A DNA stretch of 64,000 nucleotides from Carnobacterium inhibens subsp. inhibens DSM 13024 (GTDB taxonomy: Bacteria; Bacillota; Bacilli; Lactobacillales; Carnobacteriaceae): NCBI RefSeq assembly GCF_000746825.1, contig NZ_JQIV01000006.1, positions 2,036,501 through 2,100,500 of the forward strand. The letters are read 5' to 3'. Below, in pieces: positions 1 to 9,597 of this stretch. Under the pieces are notes generated by a model. The model did not search any database. It saw nothing but the letters and a program-made list of their open reading frames with translations, and had not been told where the DNA came from. Positions within the stretch are counted from its first letter, which is position 1. Each line of letters begins with the position of its first letter. The translations under genes and the position numbers were made by a program.

Positions 1-131
1 CAAAAATAAAAGAAAAGGAGATTATTCTAGTGGATGATATTTATACCACGGGACGAACATTTTTTCATGCAGCTGAGTGTTTACTTGAAAACGGAGCAAA
101 AACAGTCGAGACGTTTTCGATTTCCCGTTAA
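1..131 (+). CDS. comFC: ComFC-family phosphoribosyltransferase, C-terminal end (5' partial)
   Basis: Only the last 42 codons are in the window, in the frame beginning at base 3. They read through VDDIYTTGRT, the PRPP-binding motif of type I phosphoribosyltransferases, and end in ETFSISR before a TAA stop. ComFC proteins are competence-associated PRTase-fold proteins required for DNA uptake or processing in transformable Firmicutes. The comFC-hpf-secA-prfB order is the common Firmicute arrangement and supports the call. The upstream zinc-finger part of the protein is outside the window, so full-length integrity cannot be judged. Confidence 0.8.
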   Translation, partial: KIKEKEIILVDDIYTTGRTFFHAAECLLENGAKTVETFSISR

Positions 132-156
132 AGTTCCCCAATTGTAATCGATTTTA

Positions 157-185
157 TTTGCATTCCTTGGGTGATAATATATAAT
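157..185 (+). promoter_or_regulatory. Predicted sigma-A promoter of hpf
   Basis: A TTTGCA -35 (157-162) is followed by 17 bp and a perfect TATAAT -10 (180-185), about 80 bp before the hpf start. This gives hpf its own promoter, separate from comFC. Confidence 0.55.
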
Positions 186-267
186 TAATTTAAGCATATC
201 ATCACTTGAGTGGTCCATTTGATGATGCTGATTCTGAGATACAATCAGATGAAAGGGGAGAGTGTTT

Positions 268-810
268 ATGTTTAAATATAATGTCCGTGGCGAAAATATT
301 GAAGTAACTGCAGCTATTCGTAGTTATGTTGAGAAAAAAGTGGGGAAAGTTGAGAAATACTTTAATGATGTACCTGAAGCAACAGCCCACGTTAATTTGA
401 AAACGTATTCCGATAAAACTGCTAAAGTTGAGGTAACCATTCCTTTGCCTTACTTGGTTTTACGTGCGGAAGAAACCTCGCCTGATTTATATGGAAGCAT
501 TGATCTGGTAACAGATAAACTTGAAAGACAAATGCGCAAGTATAAAACTAAAATCAACCGCAGAACTCGCGGTTCTAATGTTGTTGTCCCACCTGTTATG
601 CCGGGAGAAGATCAAGATCTAATGGAAGATGAAGTGAATATTGTCCGTACAAAACGACTATCATTGAAACCAATGGACAGTGAAGAAGCTGTTTTACAAA
701 TGGATATGTTGGGACATAATTTCTTTATCTTTGAAGATGCTGATACTAATGGCACAAGCATCGTTTATCGTCGTAAAGATGGAAAATATGGGTTGATTGA
801 AACAGAATAA
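268..810 (+). CDS. hpf: Ribosome hibernation promoting factor, long form
   Basis: 180 aa. HPF binds the 30S decoding region and, in its long form, pairs ribosomes into inactive 100S dimers in stationary phase. The N-terminal S30AE domain (about residues 1-100, opening FKYNVRGENIEVT) and the C-terminal dimerisation domain (about 120-180, containing MLGHNFFIF and YRRKDGKYGLIE) are both present, so it is the long Firmicute type. A GTG lies six bases upstream at 262, but the AAAGGGGAG ribosome site ends only one base before it. ATG 268 has good spacing and matches the usual N-terminus. It is monocistronic, with its own promoter and terminator. Confidence 0.95.
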   Translation: MFKYNVRGENIEVTAAIRSYVEKKVGKVEKYFNDVPEATAHVNLKTYSDKTAKVEVTIPLPYLVLRAEETSPDLYGSIDLVTDKLERQMRKYKTKINRRTRGSNVVVPPVMPGEDQDLMEDEVNIVRTKRLSLKPMDSEEAVLQMDMLGHNFFIFEDADTNGTSIVYRRKDGKYGLIETE

Positions 811-831
811 ACAAATGTACTGAAAAATTGA

Positions 832-880
832 AAAACTTCAAGGCAAGTAAATACTCTTGCCTTGAAGTTTTTTCGTTTTT
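832..880 (+). terminator. Intrinsic terminator after hpf
   Basis: A perfect 16-bp stem (832-847 with 856-871) with an 8-base loop runs into a T-rich tail (TTTTTTCGTTTTTT). Confidence 0.9.
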
Positions 881-926
881 TGACTAAAGTGCATCGCAAT
901 AGGTGTGTTTAATGTCGATAAAAAGG

Positions 927-955
927 TTTCAATTGTGAATCAGTAATGATAGAAT
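927..955 (+). promoter_or_regulatory. Weak candidate promoter for secA
   Basis: TAGAAT (950-955) stands 17 bp after TTTCAA (927-932), about 125 bp before secA. The -10 is good and the -35 is poor. It is the best match in this gap, but other AT-rich hexamers are present. Confidence 0.3.
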
Positions 956-1080
956 TAATAAGAATATAGACTATTGCTATAAAAACAAAAGTGAAAATGT
1001 CGAGATAAAGTCTAACTGCCTAAATAAATGGAAATTTACTAAATAGAAAATAGAGATAAAGACATAGAGGAGAAAGATGA

Positions 1081-3609
1081 ATGGCTAATTTTTTACGCAA
1101 CTTAATTGAAAACGATAAAAAAGAATTGAAAAGCTTAAGCAAAATCGCCCAGCAAGTTGAAGAATTTGCTGAAGCAATGGCTAACATGTCTGATGACGAA
1201 TTAAAAGCAAAAACTCCTGAGTTTAAGAAACGGTATCAAGATGGCGCAACATTAGACGATTTGCTACCTGAAGCTTTTGCTGTTGTACGAGAAGCTGCTA
1301 AACGAGTTTTGGGATTGTATCCATATCATGTCCAACTAATGGGTGGGGTCACATTACATCGCGGGAATATCCCTGAAATGAAAACAGGTGAAGGGAAAAC
1401 GTTGACTGCTACAATGCCGGTTTATTTAAATGCATTGACAGGAGAAGGTGTACACGTTGTAACCGTAAATGAATATTTATCTAGTCGTGATGCTACTGAA
1501 ATGGGAGAGTTATATGAATGGTTAGGCTTAACAGTAGGCTTAAACCTAAATTCAAAATCTTCTGAAGAAAAACGTGAAGCTTATTTGGCGGATGTTATGT
1601 ACAGTACAAACAATGAATTAGGATTCGATTACCTTAGAGATAACATGGTAGTTTATAAAGAACAAATGGTACAAAGACCATTGAATTATGCGATTGTCGA
1701 TGAAGTCGATTCTATTTTGATCGATGAAGCTAGAACACCATTAATTATTTCTGGTCAAGCAGCAAAATCTACAGCTTTGTATAGTCGCACGGACTTCTTT
1801 GTTAAAGGATTGAAAGAAGAGGAAGATTACACAATCGATATTCCTTCTAAAACGATTGCTTTGACGGAACCAGGGATTGAAAAAGCTGAAAAAACATTCA
1901 GAATAGACAATTTATATGATGTAGAAAACCAAGCGTTAACGCACCATATTGATCAAGCTTTAAGAGCTAATTACATTATGCATCATGATGTAGATTATGT
2001 GATCCAAGAGGGCAAAGTAATGATCGTTGATCAATTTACTGGTCGTATCATGGAAGGTCGTCGTTATTCAGATGGCTTGCATCAAGCTATTGAAGCAAAA
2101 GAAAACGTAGAAATCCAAAATGAATCAAAAACAATGGCGAATATCACTTTCCAAAACTATTTCCGTATGTATAAAAAGCTAGCAGGTATGACAGGTACAG
2201 CGAAAACAGAAGAAGAAGAATTCCGTGAGATCTACAACATTCATGTTGTATCCATACCAACGAATAAACCACTTATTCGTGATGACAGACCTGATTTGCT
2301 CTATCCAACATTGGACAGCAAATATCGTGCTGTTGTTGAAGAAATCGAAGAAAGACATGCGAATGGTCAACCAGTATTGGTCGGTACAGTAGCTGTTGAA
2401 ACATCAGAGTTAATATCCGGTCTATTAAGAAAAAGTAAAATACCTCATCAAGTATTAAATGCTAAAAATCATTTTAAAGAGGCTGAAATTATTACAAGTG
2501 CGGGTCAAAAAGGTGCAGTAACAATTGCAACCAATATGGCTGGTCGTGGAACAGATATCAAATTAGGTGCAGGTGTTCGTGAAGTAGGCGGACTATGCGT
2601 TATTGGTACAGAACGACACGAATCACGTCGTATCGATAATCAATTACGTGGACGTTCTGGTCGTCAAGGCGATCCAGGTGTGACACAGTTTTATCTTTCT
2701 TTAGAAGATGATTTAATGAAGAGATTTGGTTCAGAACGTATCCAAGCTGTTTTAGAACGCCTAAAAGTCAGCGAAGAAGACGCAGTTATTCAAAGTAAAA
2801 TGATTTCGCGTCAAGTTGAATCAGCTCAAAAACGTGTTGAAGGGAACAACTATGACACACGTAAAAATGTCTTACAGTATGATGATGTTATGCGTGAACA
2901 ACGCGAGATCATGTACAAACAAAGATTAGAAGTTATTATGGCTGAAGACTCATTAAAAAATGTGACTGTTCCAATGATCGAGCGGACGATCTCACGTATT
3001 GTTCAAATTAATACTCAAGGAACAAAAGAGGAATGGAAACTGCAAACCATACTTGACTTTGCACAAGCTTCATTAGTTCATCCTGATGATATTGCAATGA
3101 GTGACCTAGAAGGCAAAACGATTGAAGAAATTGAAACAGTGCTTTTAGACGCTGCGAAATCTATTTATGAAGAAAAAGAAAAACAATTAAATGGTAAAGA
3201 ACAAGTATTGGAATTTGAAAAAGTGGTCATCTTACGTGTTGTAGACAGTAAGTGGACAGAACACATCGATACAATGGAGCAGTTGCGTCAAGGAATTGGC
3301 CTTCGTGCATATGGACAAAGTAACCCATTAGTAGAATATCAAGCAGAAGGATTTAAATTATTCGAAGAAATGATTGCCTCTATGGATTATGAAGTTACAC
3401 GTTTATTGATGAAATCACAAATTCGTCAAAACTTGAAAAGAGAACAAGTTGCAAAAGGAACAACTGCGCGTTCAACTGGTGATGGACAAGTGGTTAAAGA
3501 AGCAAGAAAAAAACCAATCAAAATAGATAGCTCAAAAATAGGCCGTAATGATCCTTGTCCATGTGGAAGTGGAAAGAAATATAAAAACTGCCATGGAAAA
3601 TTAGATTAA
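1081..3609 (+). CDS. secA: Preprotein translocase ATPase SecA
   Basis: 842 aa, normal for a Firmicute SecA1. It is the cytosolic motor that drives unfolded preproteins through SecYEG. Visible motifs are the Walker A sequence in [14 protein letters not shown] (about residues 100-110), the DEVDS Walker B (about 208), the ARTPLIISG segment, the [13 protein letters not shown] helicase motif and the GRSGRQGD arginine-finger region. The C-terminus is the zinc-binding [14 protein letters not shown], used for SecB or phospholipid contact. AGAGGAG precedes the ATG. prfB follows after about 100 bp, as in most Firmicutes. Confidence 0.98.
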   Translation: MANFLRNLIENDKKELKSLSKIAQQVEEFAEAMANMSDDELKAKTPEFKKRYQDGATLDDLLPEAFAVVREAAKRVLGLYPYHVQLMGGVTLHRGNIPEMKTGEGKTLTATMPVYLNALTGEGVHVVTVNEYLSSRDATEMGELYEWLGLTVGLNLNSKSSEEKREAYLADVMYSTNNELGFDYLRDNMVVYKEQMVQRPLNYAIVDEVDSILIDEARTPLIISGQAAKSTALYSRTDFFVKGLKEEEDYTIDIPSKTIALTEPGIEKAEKTFRIDNLYDVENQALTHHIDQALRANYIMHHDVDYVIQEGKVMIVDQFTGRIMEGRRYSDGLHQAIEAKENVEIQNESKTMANITFQNYFRMYKKLAGMTGTAKTEEEEFREIYNIHVVSIPTNKPLIRDDRPDLLYPTLDSKYRAVVEEIEERHANGQPVLVGTVAVETSELISGLLRKSKIPHQVLNAKNHFKEAEIITSAGQKGAVTIATNMAGRGTDIKLGAGVREVGGLCVIGTERHESRRIDNQLRGRSGRQGDPGVTQFYLSLEDDLMKRFGSERIQAVLERLKVSEEDAVIQSKMISRQVESAQKRVEGNNYDTRKNVLQYDDVMREQREIMYKQRLEVIMAEDSLKNVTVPMIERTISRIVQINTQGTKEEWKLQTILDFAQASLVHPDDIAMSDLEGKTIEEIETVLLDAAKSIYEEKEKQLNGKEQVLEFEKVVILRVVDSKWTEHIDTMEQLRQGIGLRAYGQSNPLVEYQAEGFKLFEEMIASMDYEVTRLLMKSQIRQNLKREQVAKGTTARSTGDGQVVKEARKKPIKIDSSKIGRNDPCPCGSGKKYKNCHGKLD

Positions 3610-3650
3610 GATACACTTCTTCCAGAAGTGTGATAAATAAAATAATTATA

Positions 3651-3688
3651 AGAAAGAACACGATTGGTTAATGAGTCGTGTTCTTTCT
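3651..3688 (+). other. Strong hairpin between secA and prfB
   Basis: A perfect 13-bp stem (3651-3663 with 3676-3688) lies between secA and prfB, and a smaller hairpin at 3612-3631 precedes it. Neither has a downstream T-run on the + strand, so neither is a classical terminator. They may be an RNA processing or attenuation element. Confidence 0.5.
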
Positions 3689-3706
3689 GAATTGGAGTGA
3701 AGAATA

Positions 3707-4820
3707 ATGGAATTAAGCGATATTAGAAATTATCTAGAAACGGCAAGTAAAAAAATAAACGGTTTTGGGAGGTCTCTTTGACTTAGAGACTTTGGAAAGA
3801 GACATCGCTGAATACAATGATAGAATGACAGAACCAACTTTTTGGGAGGATGCCCAAAAGGCTCAAACAGTTATTAATGAAGCAAATGAGTTGAAAGAAA
3901 AATACAATCAATACAACGGCCTTGTAACTGAAAAAGAGGATTTAGATCTATTACTTGAAATGGTCAAAGAAGAAAGTGATGAAGAATTAGCAAAAGAGTT
4001 GAATAGCAAAATTATTCCTTTCTTGGATAAGTTAGATCAGTATGAACTAGATCTATTGTTGAGTGACCCGTATGATAAAAATAATGCCATTATTGAGCTT
4101 CATCCTGGAGCAGGCGGAACCGAATCGCAAGATTGGGGAAGCATGTTGCTTCGCATGTACACTCGATGGGCTGAAAAAAGAGGATTTAAAATTGAAACGT
4201 TAAATTATCAAGCTGGAGATGAAGCTGGAATCAAAAGTGTGACTTTGCTTATTAAAGGTTTGAATGTATACGGCTATTTAAAAGCTGAAAAAGGGGTTCA
4301 TCGCTTAGTGCGGATCTCGCCTTTTGATTCTGCTGGAAGAAGACACACGTCGTTTGTTTCTATCGATGTGGTTCCAGAACTAGACGACAGTGTAGACATT
4401 AAAATTAATTCAGATGATTTAAAAGTAGATACCTATCGAGCAACTGGAGCAGGCGGACAACACATCAACACAACAGATTCTGCTGTTCGAATCACACACA
4501 TCCCGACCGGTGTGGTTGTTGCAAGTCAAGCCCAAAGATCACAATTAAAAAATAGAGAACAAGCTATGAGTATGCTGAAAGCAAAACTTTACCAGCTTGA
4601 AGTCGAAGAACAAGAAAAAGAAATGGCTGCTATAAGAGGCGAACAATTAGAAATCGGTTGGGGTTCTCAAATCAGATCTTATGTGTTCCATCCTTACTCA
4701 ATGGTAAAAGATCATCGAACAAATTATGAAACTGGAAATGTCAACCAAGTAATGGATGGCGGATTAGATCCATTTATACAGGCATATTTAAGAAGCAAAA
4801 TTTCTACAATTGAAGAATAA
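3707..4820 (+). CDS. prfB: Peptide chain release factor 2, made by programmed +1 frameshift
   Basis: RF2 terminates translation at UGA and UAA. It is encoded in two frames. An ATG at 3707 opens 24 codons ([24 protein letters not shown]) ending at an in-frame TGA (3779-3781). The slip site is CTT-TGA-C with the internal Shine-Dalgarno-like GGGAGG at 3767-3772. Reading resumes at GAC 3780, giving a 370-aa protein. The SPF tripeptide that recognises UGA ([14 protein letters not shown]) and the catalytic GGQ ([14 protein letters not shown]) are both present. Taking the ATG of the downstream frame alone would lose the true N-terminus. The cassette is autoregulatory: low RF2 favours the shift. Confidence 0.95.
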
Positions 4821-4826
4821 AATAGC

Positions 4827-4880
4827 AAAAAGTCAAACTTCCGACAAATTTAGAACCATTTATGGAAGTTTGACTTTTTA
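4827..4880 (+). terminator. Intrinsic terminator after prfB
   Basis: A perfect 16-bp inverted repeat (4827-4842 with 4864-4879) ending in TTTTT. Its A-rich left flank may also make it work on the other strand. Confidence 0.9.
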
Positions 4881-5189
4881 TATTTGTAACAAAAGAAATC
4901 TAGTCAAACCCAAAAAAACATTGAATTTAATCTTTTAGTGGGGAATGACATACGTTCTCAATCTTTTTTTGATGTTTTAAGTAGGTGAAACTAGTAAAAT
5001 GATTAAAAATGTAAAAATAAAACAATCACGTTACAGGAATGATACAAAATGAAATAAATTTGTAAAGAAAATACAACTGACATAATTTTTTATAATGCTA
5101 TAATGATTAAGCGTTGAGGAAAAATGCCTCAAAGGTATAAGAAACACCTGGATTAAGTTCTAGAAACTATAAAAGTTAGGTGATAAAAA
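4881..5189. other. Intergenic region before ftsE
   Basis: About 310 bp of very AT-rich sequence with no credible ORF. The only signal I can support is the promoter at 5077-5104. The distance from that promoter to ftsE leaves an untranslated leader of roughly 75-80 bases. Confidence 0.6.
5077..5104 (+). promoter_or_regulatory. Predicted promoter of the ftsEX operon
   Basis: CTGACA (5077-5082, one mismatch to TTGACA), a 16-bp spacer and a perfect TATAAT (5099-5104). A second TATAAT at 5091-5096 lacks a matching -35. Confidence 0.6.
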
Positions 5190-5876
5190 ATGATTGAAAT
5201 GCTAAATGTCTATAAGAAATATCCTAACGGCATTACAGCAATTAATGGTTTATCTGTTCGTATTGAACCAGGTGAATTTGTATATGTTGTCGGACCTAGT
5301 GGTGCTGGTAAATCAACTTTTATTAAGATGATCTATCGTGAAGAAAAAGCTACTAAAGGAACAATCAAAGTAGGCGATTTTGATTTAATGACAATCAAAG
5401 AAAAAAATATTCCCTATTTAAGACGTTACGTAGGAGTCGTTTTCCAAGACTTCAAATTGCTTCCTAAATTGACTGTTTATGAAAACATTGCTTATGCAAT
5501 GGAAGTTGTTGAAAAAAATCCTAAAGCTATTCAAAAAAGAGTATTAGAAGTTCTTGAATTAGTAGGATTAAAACACAAAGTTCGTATGTTTCCTAATGAA
5601 TTATCAGGTGGAGAGCAGCAACGTATTGCAATAGCCAGAGCCATTGCAAACACTCCACATATTCTAATAGCAGATGAGCCAACTGGTAACCTTGACCCAG
5701 ATACTTCATGGGAAATCATGAATATATTGGAAGAAATCAGTAATCAAGGAACTACGGTTATTATGGCCACTCACAATAGCCAAATCGTTAATGTCGTTAA
5801 ACACCGTGTTCTTGCGGTTGAGAATGGACGCATCGTCCGAGATCAATTGGAAGGAGATTACGGGTATGAAGCTTAG
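5190..5876 (+). CDS. ftsE: Cell division ATP-binding protein FtsE
   Basis: 228 aa, normal for FtsE. It is the cytoplasmic ATPase of the FtsEX complex, which transmits ATP hydrolysis across the membrane to activate cell-wall hydrolases rather than to import a solute. Walker A GPSGAGKS is at about residues 35-42, the ABC signature LSGGEQQR follows in the second half, and Walker B ILIADEPTGNLD with an H-loop (MATHN) comes after. It overlaps ftsX by 11 bases, which suggests translational coupling. The downstream P60 hydrolase is the probable target of the complex. Confidence 0.97.
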   Translation: MIEMLNVYKKYPNGITAINGLSVRIEPGEFVYVVGPSGAGKSTFIKMIYREEKATKGTIKVGDFDLMTIKEKNIPYLRRYVGVVFQDFKLLPKLTVYENIAYAMEVVEKNPKAIQKRVLEVLELVGLKHKVRMFPNELSGGEQQRIAIARAIANTPHILIADEPTGNLDPDTSWEIMNILEEISNQGTTVIMATHNSQIVNVVKHRVLAVENGRIVRDQLEGDYGYEA

Positions 5877-6753
5877 AACAGCAAAAAGACACGTTATAGA
5901 TAGTTTTAAAAGTTTGAAAAGAAATGGTTGGATGTCTATTGCTGCTGTAAGTGCTGTAACAGTAACGCTACTATTAGTAGGGTCATTTATTGCCATGTTA
6001 ATGAATGTTAATAAACTGGCTACAGATATTGAAAATGATGTAAGTGTCAGAGTTTACATTGATTTAGCTGCAAATGAAGAACAACAAAAACAACTCCAAT
6101 CGGAATTAGAATCATTTGAACATGTTGATTCAGTTGAATTTTCAAGTCGTGAAAATGAATTGGAGCAAGTAGTTGGTAGTTATGGTGATGAGTTTAATTT
6201 GTTTGATGGAGACGACAATCCTTTATATGATGTCTTCATTGTAAATACAGATATTCCAGAAAACACAGCGCCCGTAGCAAAAGAAATTGAAGCATTAGAA
6301 TATGTCACTCAAGTAAACTATGGTGGAGCTACGGCAGATAACTTATTTAGAACAGTAAATACTGTTCGTAATGTCGGTGCTGTTGTCATCATTGCGTTGA
6401 TTTTAACAGCGGTATTCTTAATTTCAAATACGATTCGAATCACTATTTTCTCACGACGTACTGAAATTGAAATCATGAAATTAGTAGGTGCAACAAACTG
6501 GTACATTAGATGGCCATTCTTAATTGAAGGAGCATTAATCGGACTTATTGGTGCGATTATACCTGTTGCTATTCTAAGTTTTGTTTATGTAGCTGCATTT
6601 AATGTAGGAACAGATTTCTTAGATGGAACCTATTTTGCATTGTTAACACCAAATCCATTTTTATTCCAAGTTGGAGGATTAATGTTGGCAATCGGTATTG
6701 TTATTGGTGCAATCGGATCATTCATGTCCATTAGAAAATTCTTAAAAGTATAA
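5866..6753 (+). CDS. ftsX: Cell division membrane protein FtsX
   Basis: 295 aa from ATG 5866. I chose this start because AAGGAG at 5851-5856 lies just upstream and the N-terminus (MKLRTAKRHVIDSFKSLKRNGW) is typical. The same frame is open further upstream only because it overlaps ftsE. It has one membrane segment near the N-terminus (about 24-44), a large extracellular loop (about 45-165) that contacts the hydrolase, and three C-terminal membrane segments. It is the membrane partner of FtsE. Confidence 0.96.
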   Translation: MKLRTAKRHVIDSFKSLKRNGWMSIAAVSAVTVTLLLVGSFIAMLMNVNKLATDIENDVSVRVYIDLAANEEQQKQLQSELESFEHVDSVEFSSRENELEQVVGSYGDEFNLFDGDDNPLYDVFIVNTDIPENTAPVAKEIEALEYVTQVNYGGATADNLFRTVNTVRNVGAVVIIALILTAVFLISNTIRITIFSRRTEIEIMKLVGATNWYIRWPFLIEGALIGLIGAIIPVAILSFVYVAAFNVGTDFLDGTYFALLTPNPFLFQVGGLMLAIGIVIGAIGSFMSIRKFLKV

Positions 6754-6808
6754 TAAATGTAATGAAAGATAAAAATTAAATCATTGGGGAAAACGGGGGA
6801 AAACAACA

Positions 6809-8005
6809 TTGAATAAGAAATTTATTAATTTAGCTTTAGTAGCAGCATTAGGGTTCTCAACTTACATTGCTCCTATTACAGCATTTGCAAGTACAGACGA
6901 GGACATTAAAGCATCTACAGAAAAATTGGTGGATCTAGAAAATAAAGAAGCAACAGCAGAATCTCAATTATCAACTATCACTGCAACTATTGCAGACAAT
7001 GAAAAGAAAGCTGAATCATTGGTAGCAGATATGCAAGAAACACAAACGAGTATGAAAGTTCTAGAAGAACAAATTACTAACTTGAAATCAGCGATTGAAA
7101 AACGCGAAGCTAAGTTGGAAGAACAAGCACGTTCTGTACAAGTAGACGGGGATAGCCGCAACTTTGTTGATTTTCTTTTAAACGCTGAATCTATTTCTGA
7201 CGTTCTTGGACGTGTGGGTGTTGTTTCTCAAATCGTATCTGCAAATCAAAGTTTAGTTGAAGCACAAGCAGCTGATCAAGATGCTGTAGTTGCAAAACAA
7301 AATGAAACTGAAGAAAAAGTAGAAGAACAAACACTATTAGCTGCAAAATTAGAAGCATCTAAAACAGATTTAGAACAACAAAAATTAGAAAAAGAAGCAG
7401 TTGTTGCATCAATTGCAGCTGAAAAATCTGTAGTAGAAAATGAAAAAGAAAAATTCTTGGCTGTTAAAGCAGCAGCTGAAAAAGGAGCAGAAGAGTTAGC
7501 ACTTGTAAAAACAACTGCAACTAGTAACTCTTCAGCATCAGTTGAAACAGTTTCTACAAAAACAACAGTTGCTTCAGAAGTAACGGCTAAACCAGCAGCA
7601 ACTGAAAAAGCTGTTGAAACAAAAAAAGCAACAACTTCAAATGATTCATGGACAACAATTAAAAATGCTGCTTATGGAGTTATAGGAACACCTTATTTAT
7701 ACGGCGGAACAAGTACTAGTGGTTTTGACTGTTCTGGTTTTACTATGTATGCATTTTCTGCTGCTGGAATCAATCTTCCACGTACAGCTGGTGCTCAGTA
7801 TGCGGCTTCAACTAAGGTTTCACAATCTGAAGCGCAACCTGGCGATTTAGTATTCTTCAATCAAACAGGAAGTATTGACCATGTTGGTATCTATCTTGGA
7901 AACAATCAGTTTATCGGTTCTCAATCTTCATCAGGTGTAGCTGTTACAACAATCAGCCAAGCTTACTGGGCTCAATACTTAGTTGGATTTGGACGTATCA
8001 ACTAA
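6809..8005 (+). CDS. Secreted NlpC/P60 peptidoglycan hydrolase with coiled coil (CwlO/PcsB-like)
   Basis: 398 aa from a TTG start with a GGGGGAAAAC-type ribosome site. It has a signal peptide (hydrophobic 9-24, cleavage near AFAS). A long charged coiled coil (about 35-225) and a Thr/Ala-rich linker follow. The C-terminal NlpC/P60 endopeptidase domain (about 280-398) shows catalytic Cys308 in FDCSGF and His358 in DHVGIYLG. Coiled-coil P60 or CHAP hydrolases of this shape (CwlO in Bacillus, PcsB in streptococci) are held inactive until FtsEX activates them. Lying directly after ftsEX, this is the probable FtsEX-controlled hydrolase that splits peptide cross-links during growth or division. Confidence 0.9.
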   Translation: MNKKFINLALVAALGFSTYIAPITAFASTDEDIKASTEKLVDLENKEATAESQLSTITATIADNEKKAESLVADMQETQTSMKVLEEQITNLKSAIEKREAKLEEQARSVQVDGDSRNFVDFLLNAESISDVLGRVGVVSQIVSANQSLVEAQAADQDAVVAKQNETEEKVEEQTLLAAKLEASKTDLEQQKLEKEAVVASIAAEKSVVENEKEKFLAVKAAAEKGAEELALVKTTATSNSSASVETVSTKTTVASEVTAKPAATEKAVETKKATTSNDSWTTIKNAAYGVIGTPYLYGGTSTSGFDCSGFTMYAFSAAGINLPRTAGAQYAASTKVSQSEAQPGDLVFFNQTGSIDHVGIYLGNNQFIGSQSSSGVAVTTISQAYWAQYLVGFGRIN

Positions 8006-8060
8006 ATTAGTCATTAAACTAAATTAGTCATTAAACTAAATTAGTCATTAAACTAAATTA
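8000..8060 (+). repeat. 17-bp tandem repeat overlapping the P60 stop codon
   Basis: Three exact copies of AACTAAATTAGTCATTA (8000-8016, 8017-8033, 8034-8050) and a 10-base partial copy. The first copy supplies the last sense codon and the TAA stop of the hydrolase gene. Confidence 0.97.
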
Positions 8061-8098
8061 ATGTAAATATATTCTACCGTTTCCCCAAAACGATTTTA

Positions 8099-8138
8099 AA
8101 CCAATCGCTAACTTCCTGTTAGTGATTGGTTTTTTTTA
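8099..8138 (+). terminator. Intrinsic terminator after the P60 hydrolase gene
   Basis: A 14-bp stem (8099-8112 with 8118-8131, one G-U pair) followed by eight Ts. Confidence 0.92.
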
Positions 8139-8363
8139 GTTACATAGTAATTATAGTGCTGATAGGATAAGAATTGCATGTAGTTTAAAGTTTTAAAACT
8201 ACTTATTATACTGCTCTTTTTTTTGGAGTAAAAATAAAAAATCAATATAAACTGCTATTCAATGTAAAAATCATGTAAACTATATTTAGAAACGGATAAA
8301 TTCGTGATTATGTTGAAGTAGTTTGATAAAATAGAAAAAGAAGTAGAAAAGGGGTAGAGACAA
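8139..8363. other. Rest of the intergenic region before the PDZ gene
   Basis: The gap between the P60 hydrolase stop and the PDZ gene is 358 bp: the tandem repeat and terminator fill its first part. The remaining 225 bp hold no ORF. A small AT-rich palindrome (GTTT flanked by GTAG and CTAC) sits near 8180-8202. I found no convincing -35/-10 pair for the next gene. Confidence 0.5.
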
Positions 8364-9542
8364 ATGGTGGCAAATTTTTTTATTATGCTAGCGCTATTTT
8401 TTATTCAACCTACGTTTATCGTTGGATTGGTAGTTGCAATTTGGACAAGTTATCGTAGGATCAATCATGAAAGAAGCAATCATCGCGTAGCAATCTATAA
8501 TACATTATACGAGATCAAAAACTATTTATTAGTTGGACTTCTTTTTGGAGTGATTGGATCGGTTCTTTTAACGCTTATTGGAGTTCCAGTTACGATGGAC
8601 TGGATTATTTTGTATCAAATCGTAACAATTATAAGTTTGTTTTTTGGCTATCGTTTTGTTCATCCTTTATTTACGTTTTCAATTAGTTCGTTACTTCTTA
8701 TAGGATTACCATTTTTTTTAGAGAGTAGTGATTTCTCTTTTTTACCAACAAATTGGTACCATCCGTTAAGTCAAATCGAGTTCAGTGGAACACAATTATT
8801 TACTAACTTGTTTATTATCCTCTTGTTTTTATTAGCGACATCTATTTTTACGATCAAGAGAAAATCTGGAAATCATTTATCAGCACGTTTTTTGAATACG
8901 AAGCGAGGTAAGCGAATTGCGAAATACCCTATAAAACCTTTTTGGGTCTTGCCACTGTTATTGGTCGTTCCAGGAAATGGATTTCAAGCATTTTTTAGTT
9001 GGTGGCCAGTCTTTTCAATTGGAAATGAAAACTACTCTTTCTTTTGGCTGCCCGTTTTGATAGGTTTTCAATTTACGGTGCAGTCACAAATACCCAAAGT
9101 TGCTATTTCAAAATTGGTCAAGGATTTAATGTTATTGACCGGAGTGGCTTTAATTATTGCTATTAGTTCCATTTGGATTCCTTATGCTTCCATTGCTGGA
9201 TTTATCTTTTTAATTATTGGAGGACTAAGCGTGTTATATCGGCACCGTATACGTGAAAAACATTGGAGTTTTCTTTATGGTCCCGCTGATAAAGGAATAA
9301 AGGTCATTGGGATTCGTCCAAGTACACCAGCAGAAAAAATGAATTTAGTTGTTGGAGATACCATTATTGAGTGCAATAATGATCCTATCGAAAATGAGAA
9401 TGATTTTTATCAAGCTTTATCAAAAAATAGTGTTTATTGCCATTTAAAAGTTAAAGGTGTAGATGGCGAACTTCGTTTAACTGAAACGGCTATTTATGCA
9501 GATTCTCCACATGAGATTGGAGTAGTTATTTTAGGGAAGTAG
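8364..9542 (+). CDS. Polytopic membrane protein with C-terminal PDZ domain (MinJ-like)
   Basis: 392 aa. At least six hydrophobic membrane segments occupy about residues 1-290. A C-terminal PDZ-like region (about 295-392, with GIKVIGIRPSTPAEKMNLVVGDTIIECNN) follows. Length, topology and position after ftsEX fit Bacillus MinJ (YvjD), the bridge between DivIVA and MinCD in division-site selection. The match is by architecture and neighbourhood, so the name is inferred. phoP follows after 55 bp without a terminator, so the three may be co-transcribed. A GGGGTAGAG ribosome site precedes the ATG. Confidence 0.7.
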   Translation: MVANFFIMLALFFIQPTFIVGLVVAIWTSYRRINHERSNHRVAIYNTLYEIKNYLLVGLLFGVIGSVLLTLIGVPVTMDWIILYQIVTIISLFFGYRFVHPLFTFSISSLLLIGLPFFLESSDFSFLPTNWYHPLSQIEFSGTQLFTNLFIILLFLLATSIFTIKRKSGNHLSARFLNTKRGKRIAKYPIKPFWVLPLLLVVPGNGFQAFFSWWPVFSIGNENYSFFWLPVLIGFQFTVQSQIPKVAISKLVKDLMLLTGVALIIAISSIWIPYASIAGFIFLIIGGLSVLYRHRIREKHWSFLYGPADKGIKVIGIRPSTPAEKMNLVVGDTIIECNNDPIENENDFYQALSKNSVYCHLKVKGVDGELRLTETAIYADSPHEIGVVILGK

Positions 9543-9597
9543 CTCAATATGAAAGAAGTAGACTTAAACTAAAAATTCTGTATAGGCGGGATAAAAA

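Noticed and set aside
262-267. GTG start for hpf at 262
   Set aside because: It lies one base after the ribosome site and adds two residues not expected in the family. ATG 268 fits better.
5706-5996. Minus-strand 96-codon frame across the ftsE-ftsX junction
   Set aside because: It is antisense to two highly conserved coupled genes and has no start signal or domain.
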